Of a DNA stretch of 44,768 bases, positions 40,516 through 44,768 are shown in pieces. Under the pieces are notes generated by a model that made no database searches, had not been told where the DNA came from, and saw nothing but the letters and a program-made list of their open reading frames with translations. This stretch comes from Flavobacteriales bacterium (lineage in GTDB: Bacteria > Bacteroidota > Bacteroidia > Flavobacteriales_C > GCA-002722245), in NCBI GenBank assembly GCA_029251005.1, contig JAQXEE010000052.1, positions 1 through 44,768 of the forward strand. Reading direction: 5' to 3'. The position numbers and the translations under genes are program-made. The stretch's first letter is position 1, and every line of letters begins with the position of its first letter.

Positions 40516-42936
40516 CTACCTAAGTTTTACACCCAATTTATCTTGAAATGCTTTCTGAAGTTTACGCATTACATTTTCAATCTGCTTCTCTTTTAAAGTG
40601 TCTTCATCAGACTGTAAAATAAAGCTTAAAGCGTAAGATTTTTTCCCTTGAGGTAATTTATCTCCTTGGTAAATGTCAAACAATTCAACTTCTTTTAAAA
40701 TATTCCGTTCGGACTCGAATGAAATTCTTTCTAAATCAGCGTATTTTACTTGCTCATCAATCAACAAAGATAAATCTCTCTTAACAGGATGAAATTTCGT
40801 AATAGGTGAGAATTTTGTTTTTACAAATTGAACAAGCTTTAAAACCTCCTCCCATTGAATGTCTGCATAATAAACATCTTGTTTAACACCCACTGATTTT
40901 AAGAATTCTTTTTTAACCTTTCCATACTCCGCTATTAGAGTCTTTTTCACATAAACACCTACACCTTCAACTAAAAATTCACTTTGTAATGCTTTTGTTC
41001 TCAATTTTGTAATTCCCAATCGATTAAACAATTGCGTTAAGTATCCTTTAATTGTATAATAAGAAACCTTTTGAGAATCTGAACTCCAACTTACATCAGA
41101 TTTCAGCCCTGTAATAAACAGCGCTAGATGCTTCTCTTCGTCAAAACTACCTTCTGATTTTTTCCAATACGTTTTCCCAAATTCAAAAAACTTCAAATTT
41201 GGATTTTTCATATTTTGATTTCTTGTAATACTTTCCAAACCACCAAATAATAGGTTTCTTCTTAGAATATTCAAATCTTGGCTTAACGGGTTAAGTAACT
41301 CAATGTGATTCTCCTCTAAAACAGAATCTAGACTCTTATAATATTCTTTCTTAGTTAAGGAATTATTTAAAATCTCGTTAAAGCCATTATTAACAAGTAA
41401 GTTAGAAATTTCTTTCACTACCTTTTCTTGAGGAATTCCATCATTAACGATTAGTGATGATTTTAATGAGCTTGGAATTGAAACAGAATTAAATCCATAA
41501 ACTCTTAAAATCTCTTCAATAACATCACACTCTCTTTGAACATCTACTCTATATGGAGGGACTGACAATTTTAAAGTGTCATCACTTTCTTCCAAAATTT
41601 CAATATCAAGACTTGATAAAACCCTTTTTATATTATCCTTAGGTAGTACTTCACCTATTAAACTATTGCATCGAGCAAAACTAAAATCAACTTCGAATGA
41701 TTTTATATCTGTAGTTTGAACATCTTGAATATCAGAAGCTAATTCTCCTCCGCAAATTTCTATGATTAAACCGGCTGCTCTAATTAAAGCACCAACCGTC
41801 ATTAAAGGATCAACTCCTCTCTCAAATCGGTAGGATGCGTCTGTTTTTAATGCATGGTTCTTACTAGTTTTTCTAACCGAAACAGGATTAAAATAGGCAC
41901 TTTCTAAAAACACATCAGTTGTCTTTTTAGAAACACCTGAAGTCTCACCCCCAAAAACACCTGCAATACACATTGGTGCTGTATTATTACAAATCATTAA
42001 CTGCCCGTTTTTCAACTCTCTTTCAATCCCGTCTAAGGTTGTAAACTTCTGACCTTCTAAATCACTTTTTACATTTATTATTTCTCCAGAAACTGCATAA
42101 TCAAAAGCATGAAGAGGCTGACCGAGTTCGTGCATTACAAAATTTGTAACATCAACAACATTATTTACGGGAGTTAAACCAATAGAATTTAATTTACTTT
42201 GTAACCAATCAGGTGAATCAGCAACTTGAACACCTTTAATTGTTAAACCTGAATATCTTGTACAAGCCTCTTTATCTTCAATGTTAATTACAAAAGGTAA
42301 ATCTGCTGTTTTCTCTAAAATTTCGGTATTTGGTAATTTAACCTGTATGTCTTTTCCATGGTATTGATAATAAGCAGCTAAATCCCTAGCAACTCCACAA
42401 TGAGATAGGGCATCAGCTCTATTTGGTGTTATATCTACATCTAAAATAAAATCTTCTTCAACTTTAAAATAGTCTTTTGCTAAAGTTCCAATAGGTACAT
42501 CTGCAGCAAGAACCATGATTCCATCGTGACTATTTCCTAATCCAACTTCATCCTCACCACAAAGCATACCTTCTGATAATTCTCCTCTTAATTTAGATTT
42601 TTTTATTTTAAAACTATCATCAGCAGTATACAAAGTTGTTCCAATTGTTGCAACCACAACCTTCTGTCCAGCTTCAACATTTGGAGCTCCGCATACAATA
42701 CTTAATAAAGCATCACCTCCAACATTAACTTTTGTACAACTTAACTTATCCGCGTTTGGATGCTGAACTTTCTCTACGACTTCTCCTATAATTAAGCCTG
42801 CTAAACCACCTTTAATTGACTCTCTTTTTTTAACCCCGCCAATTTCTAACCCAAGATCTGTAAGAATTTTGGACAAATCTTCTGGAGATTCATTGATTTT
42901 GATGTATTCTTTTAACCAATTATAAGAAATATTCAT
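40516..42936 (-). CDS. pheT: Phenylalanyl-tRNA synthetase beta subunit
   Basis: Beta chain of the alpha2-beta2 PheRS, containing the editing and tRNA-binding parts. Begins MNISYNWLKEYIKINES, the family start; N-terminal EMAP/OB-type domain (about 40-150, HPNADKLSCTKVNVG), B3/4 editing domain, B5 domain, the inactive synthetase-like core, and a C-terminal anticodon-binding fold (FHPVKRDLSLLID). 806 residues is full length. The alpha subunit gene pheS is not in the window, so pheS and pheT are unlinked here, as in many Bacteroidota. Confidence 0.97.
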   Translation of the reverse strand: MNISYNWLKEYIKINESPEDLSKILTDLGLEIGGVKKRESIKGGLAGLIIGEVVEKVQHPNADKLSCTKVNVGGDALLSIVCGAPNVEAGQKVVVATIGTTLYTADDSFKIKKSKLRGELSEGMLCGEDEVGLGNSHDGIMVLAADVPIGTLAKDYFKVEEDFILDVDITPNRADALSHCGVARDLAAYYQYHGKDIQVKLPNTEILEKTADLPFVINIEDKEACTRYSGLTIKGVQVADSPDWLQSKLNSIGLTPVNNVVDVTNFVMHELGQPLHAFDYAVSGEIINVKSDLEGQKFTTLDGIERELKNGQLMICNNTAPMCIAGVFGGETSGVSKKTTDVFLESAYFNPVSVRKTSKNHALKTDASYRFERGVDPLMTVGALIRAAGLIIEICGGELASDIQDVQTTDIKSFEVDFSFARCNSLIGEVLPKDNIKRVLSSLDIEILEESDDTLKLSVPPYRVDVQRECDVIEEILRVYGFNSVSIPSSLKSSLIVNDGIPQEKVVKEISNLLVNNGFNEILNNSLTKKEYYKSLDSVLEENHIELLNPLSQDLNILRRNLLFGGLESITRNQNMKNPNLKFFEFGKTYWKKSEGSFDEEKHLALFITGLKSDVSWSSDSQKVSYYTIKGYLTQLFNRLGITKLRTKALQSEFLVEGVGVYVKKTLIAEYGKVKKEFLKSVGVKQDVYYADIQWEEVLKLVQFVKTKFSPITKFHPVKRDLSLLIDEQVKYADLERISFESERNILKEVELFDIYQGDKLPQGKKSYALSFILQSDEDTLKEKQIENVMRKLQKAFQDKLGVKLR

Positions 42937-42953
42937 AATGAAAAAATTTTGCG

Positions 42954-42961
42954 CAAATTTA
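42954..42961 (-). promoter_or_regulatory. -7 element for pheT
   Basis: Minus-strand TAAATTTG matches TAnnTTTG, 17 bases before the ATG at 42936. Just upstream, CTCCC (42969-42973) and GGGAG (42982-42986) form a small inverted repeat that could end the yaaA transcript or influence the promoter. Confidence 0.45.
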
Positions 42962-43001
42962 CTAAATACTCCCTTAATCTCGGGAGGAAAGTCAATTAAT
43001 A

Positions 43002-43748
43002 TTAACGAGTAAAGATCCAGTCATCCTTTGAAGACAAGGCTTCGTTAAAGACATAGTTATCTTCAGTGAAATTCTTGAGACTTTCACCGTCTTCAACATC
43101 GTTTTTTATGATCCATTTAGCCATTGTACCCCGCGCTTTTTTAGCAAAAACCATGATTGTTTTATAATCACCATTTTTAAACTCTTTAAAATTAGGGGTA
43201 ATCACTCTTCCGGGAAACGATTTTAGTTTTGCGGCTTTATTATATTCGATTGAAGCTAGATTTACAATCAATTCCTGCTCCTCCTCTTTTAAATAGTTAA
43301 TAATGTCGTCTCCCCAAAATTCATACAAGCTATTAGCTCTTCCTACTTTTAACCTCGTACCCATCTCTAATCGGTAAGGTTCAATGATTGAGGATGGTTT
43401 TAAAACACCATATAATCCTGATAGAATTCTTAATTTTCCTTCTGCTATCTCTAATTCGGCCTTAGAAAAGTTAATTGCATCCAATCCAGAATAAACCTCA
43501 CCGTTAAAAGCATAAATAGCTTTAGATAGTTCGTTTCCGTTGTTACCCATACTTTGGAAGCGCGCGAAGTTTAATTCGGATAACGCTCCACTTAGCTTCA
43601 TAATCTCACCTATTGCCTTTGCCGATTTTTTTTTCAGTAAAGACTGAAGTCTTAAGGTCTTGGCTGAAAAAACAGAATTAGTAAGTAATAATTCTTCGGG
43701 TGACTTTGCAAAATTTAGCTTTTTAGCTGGAGACAGTAAAATCTTCAT
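43002..43748 (-). CDS. yaaA: Peroxide stress protein YaaA
   Basis: DUF328/YaaA family, 248 residues; in E. coli it limits free iron and damage under hydrogen peroxide. Diagnostic N-terminus MKILLSPAKKLNF, then ARFQSMGNNGN, AIYAFNGEVYSGLDA, LSGLYGVLKPSSIIEPYRLEM (in parts), NLASIEYNKA and KKARGTMAKWII. Full length. It lies upstream of pheT on the same strand with a 65-base gap containing a promoter element, so it is probably a separate transcript. Confidence 0.95.
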   Translation of the reverse strand: MKILLSPAKKLNFAKSPEELLLTNSVFSAKTLRLQSLLKKKSAKAIGEIMKLSGALSELNFARFQSMGNNGNELSKAIYAFNGEVYSGLDAINFSKAELEIAEGKLRILSGLYGVLKPSSIIEPYRLEMGTRLKVGRANSLYEFWGDDIINYLKEEEQELIVNLASIEYNKAAKLKSFPGRVITPNFKEFKNGDYKTIMVFAKKARGTMAKWIIKNDVEDGESLKNFTEDNYVFNEALSSKDDWIFTR

Positions 43749-44257
43749 ATTTAAATATTTTGTGACACTTCTAATTTATCGATTTTAACCTTTAACTGTT
43801 CAATTATTCTATAAAATTCAAAATAAATTTTATAGAATAATAAGTTGCCTCAATTAAATAAAAACGGAAACTATAAATGATAAAAACTTCTAAAGTCTGA
43901 TTGTTTTAAAATAATGAAACCTAAAAAGTCAGCTTTTATTAATAAATATTACGATCTAAAAAAACTACTGAAAACATTTAATAAGCACCATGGACAGAAA
44001 ATAATTAACATCGAAAAAGTAAATGTATTAAACGATATCCTTATCAAAATTAGTCACATAAGCTCTCCTTCATGAACTTCAAAGTAACCAAGAGGTTTAT
44101 TGAAAATAAAAAACAACTATTCCTTAAAAAATGGTTAAATAAATATGCTATATTTTATTAAACTTTAACTCAGGTAATTTCATATAATCCAATGAACATT
44201 GCAATAAAAACCTGTAATCCAGAAATAAAAAAATAATTCTTAAACATATAAACCACA
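43749..44257. other. Intergenic region between yaaA and gyrB
   Basis: About 500 very AT-rich bases with no recognised gene, tRNA or repeat. It contains two short plus-strand frames of low confidence: 43914-44075 and 44072-44161 (29 residues, MNFKVTKRFIENKKQ...), overlapping by ATGA. No TAnnTTTG element is seen in good position for either. Confidence 0.5.
43914..44075 (+). CDS. Possible small basic protein
   Basis: A 53-codon frame beginning MKPKKSAFINKYYDLKKLL, Lys- and Ile-rich, with a predicted helical character and no signal peptide. Its TGA overlaps the ATG of a 29-codon frame (ATGA), either a coupled pair or one frameshifted gene. AT-rich sequence gives Lys/Asn/Ile-rich chance frames, so this is only a candidate. 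Confidence 0.22.
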   Translation: MKPKKSAFINKYYDLKKLLKTFNKHHGQKIINIEKVNVLNDILIKISHISSPS

Positions 44258-44289
44258 AAAAAAGTCACATCATATGATGTGACTTTTTT
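44258..44289 (-). terminator. Terminator of gyrB
   Basis: A perfect 32-base palindrome: GTCACATCAT then ATGATGTGAC at its core (44264-44283), flanked by six A and six T. It lies 19 bases after the gyrB stop. Symmetric, so it would work on either strand, but no plus-strand gene clearly needs it. Confidence 0.85.
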
Positions 44290-44307
44290 AATATAATTTA
44301 ATTGATC

Positions 44308-44768
44308 TTAAGCATCAATATTTGCATAATGAGCATTGGTTTCAATAAACTCTCTACGCGGCGGTACTTCATCACCCATAAGCATAGAGAAAGTTCTGTC
44401 TGCTTCTTGTGCATTTTCGATAGTAACTTGTCTTAATGTACGAGCTTCTGGATCCATAGTAGTGCTCCATAACTGCTCAGCATTCATTTCTCCAAGACCT
44501 TTATAACGCTGAATACTTACACTTGATGCATTTCCTGCGCCTTTCATTTTTTGAACTGCCAAGTCTCGTTGATCATCATTCCAGCAATATTCTTGAGATT
44601 TACCTTTCTTAACTAAGTATAATGGAGGTGTAGCAATAAAGATATAACCAGCCTCAATTAATTCCTTCATGTGACGGAAGAAGAATGTTAAGATTAAGGT
44701 TGATATATGAGAACCATCAACATCGGCATCACACATGATAACGATCTTATGATACCTTAATTTCTCTG
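44308..44768 (-). CDS. gyrB: DNA gyrase subunit B, C-terminal part (5' end outside window)
   Basis: The C-terminal part of GyrB. The frame is open to the right edge and reads [20 protein letters not shown] (44767 downward): the TOPRIM metal motif DADVDGSH, followed by [20 protein letters not shown], then [15 protein letters not shown] and the C-terminus [17 protein letters not shown]. The Met at 44736 is internal. The lack of the ~170-residue insertion seen in E. coli GyrB fits the shorter form common outside gammaproteobacteria. ParE is an alternative, but the [10 protein letters not shown] and VPPRREFIE segments favour GyrB. Confidence 0.93.
   Translation of the reverse strand, partial: EKLRYHKIVIMCDADVDGSHISTLILTFFFRHMKELIEAGYIFIATPPLYLVKKGKSQEYCWNDDQRDLAVQKMKGAGNASSVSIQRYKGLGEMNAEQLWSTTMDPEARTLRQVTIENAQEADRTFSMLMGDEVPPRREFIETNAHYANIDA

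Noticed and set aside
38897-42936. Functional link between tRNA-Phe and nearby pheT
   Set aside because: They are on opposite strands with a helicase between them and have separate promoters; proximity is probably chance.
1-44768. CRISPR arrays, insertion sequences, integrases or attachment sites
   Set aside because: No regularly spaced repeats, transposase-like proteins or duplicated tRNA ends were seen; the 3' end of tRNA-Phe is not repeated within the window as far as I can tell by eye.

Overview
The window looks like chromosomal DNA of a low-GC marine-type Bacteroidota, most likely Flavobacteriales. I infer this from repeated -7 promoter elements of the form TAnnTTTG (one with a -33 TTG at the usual 19-base spacing), the lack of obvious Shine-Dalgarno sequences, short leaders, and gene content (DnaX beginning MENFVVSARKYRP, aconitase B, class I fumarase, hybrid histidine kinases). 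I see no insertion sequence, phage, integrase or CRISPR array. The family cannot be fixed from sequence alone.

Layout. 1-4545 (+) is the end of a surface-polysaccharide locus: a UDP-N-acetylhexosamine dehydrogenase (5'-truncated by the window), GalE, RfbB, a UDP-GlcNAc 4-epimerase and a PHP-type CpsB-like phosphatase. 4546-6441 (-) is a pterin-synthase/folE/fabD operon. 6571-7833 holds a heptose epimerase and a convergent barstar-like gene. 8104-12214 (-) holds acnB and the rpsF-rpsR-rplI ribosomal operon. 12363-17431 (-) is a signalling cluster: a decayed NIT-HAMP histidine kinase, a hybrid kinase, an Hpt protein and a response regulator with a C-terminal membrane helix. 17470-23612 carries an ABC-F ATPase, an alpha/beta hydrolase, an AI-2E-family permease, a small outer-membrane protein and fumarase. 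23665-32240 (-) carries dsbD with a free-standing DsbD-N domain protein, a queuosine-precursor transporter, small unknowns, a pabB-tilS operon and lpdA. 32440-34160 (+) is dnaX, split by a run of ten A. 34388-38834 (+) is a tight four-gene operon: sigma factor, large single-pass membrane protein, and two secreted paralogues of unknown function. It is followed by tRNA-Phe, then (-) an RhlE-type helicase, pheT, yaaA and the C-terminal part of gyrB, which runs off the right edge.

How the genes work together. The first five genes fit nucleotide-sugar supply, notably UDP-GlcNAc to UDP-GalNAc to UDP-GalNAcA, for capsule or O-antigen. AcnB, fumarase and Lpd serve the TCA cycle. The signalling cluster reads as a phosphorelay whose upstream sensor kinase has been broken. 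The sigma-factor operon is the best candidate for an undescribed system: it resembles a sigma/anti-sigma switch coupled to two secreted proteins sharing a domain with four conserved cysteines.

Most curious points: dnaX has an A10 tract exactly where a -1 shift (or one added A) turns a 374-residue gamma-like product into a 573-residue tau-like one. The kinase relic keeps recognisable H-box and N-box sequence across stops and frameshifts. Several genes have promoter elements almost touching the start codon, or TTG starts at operon junctions.
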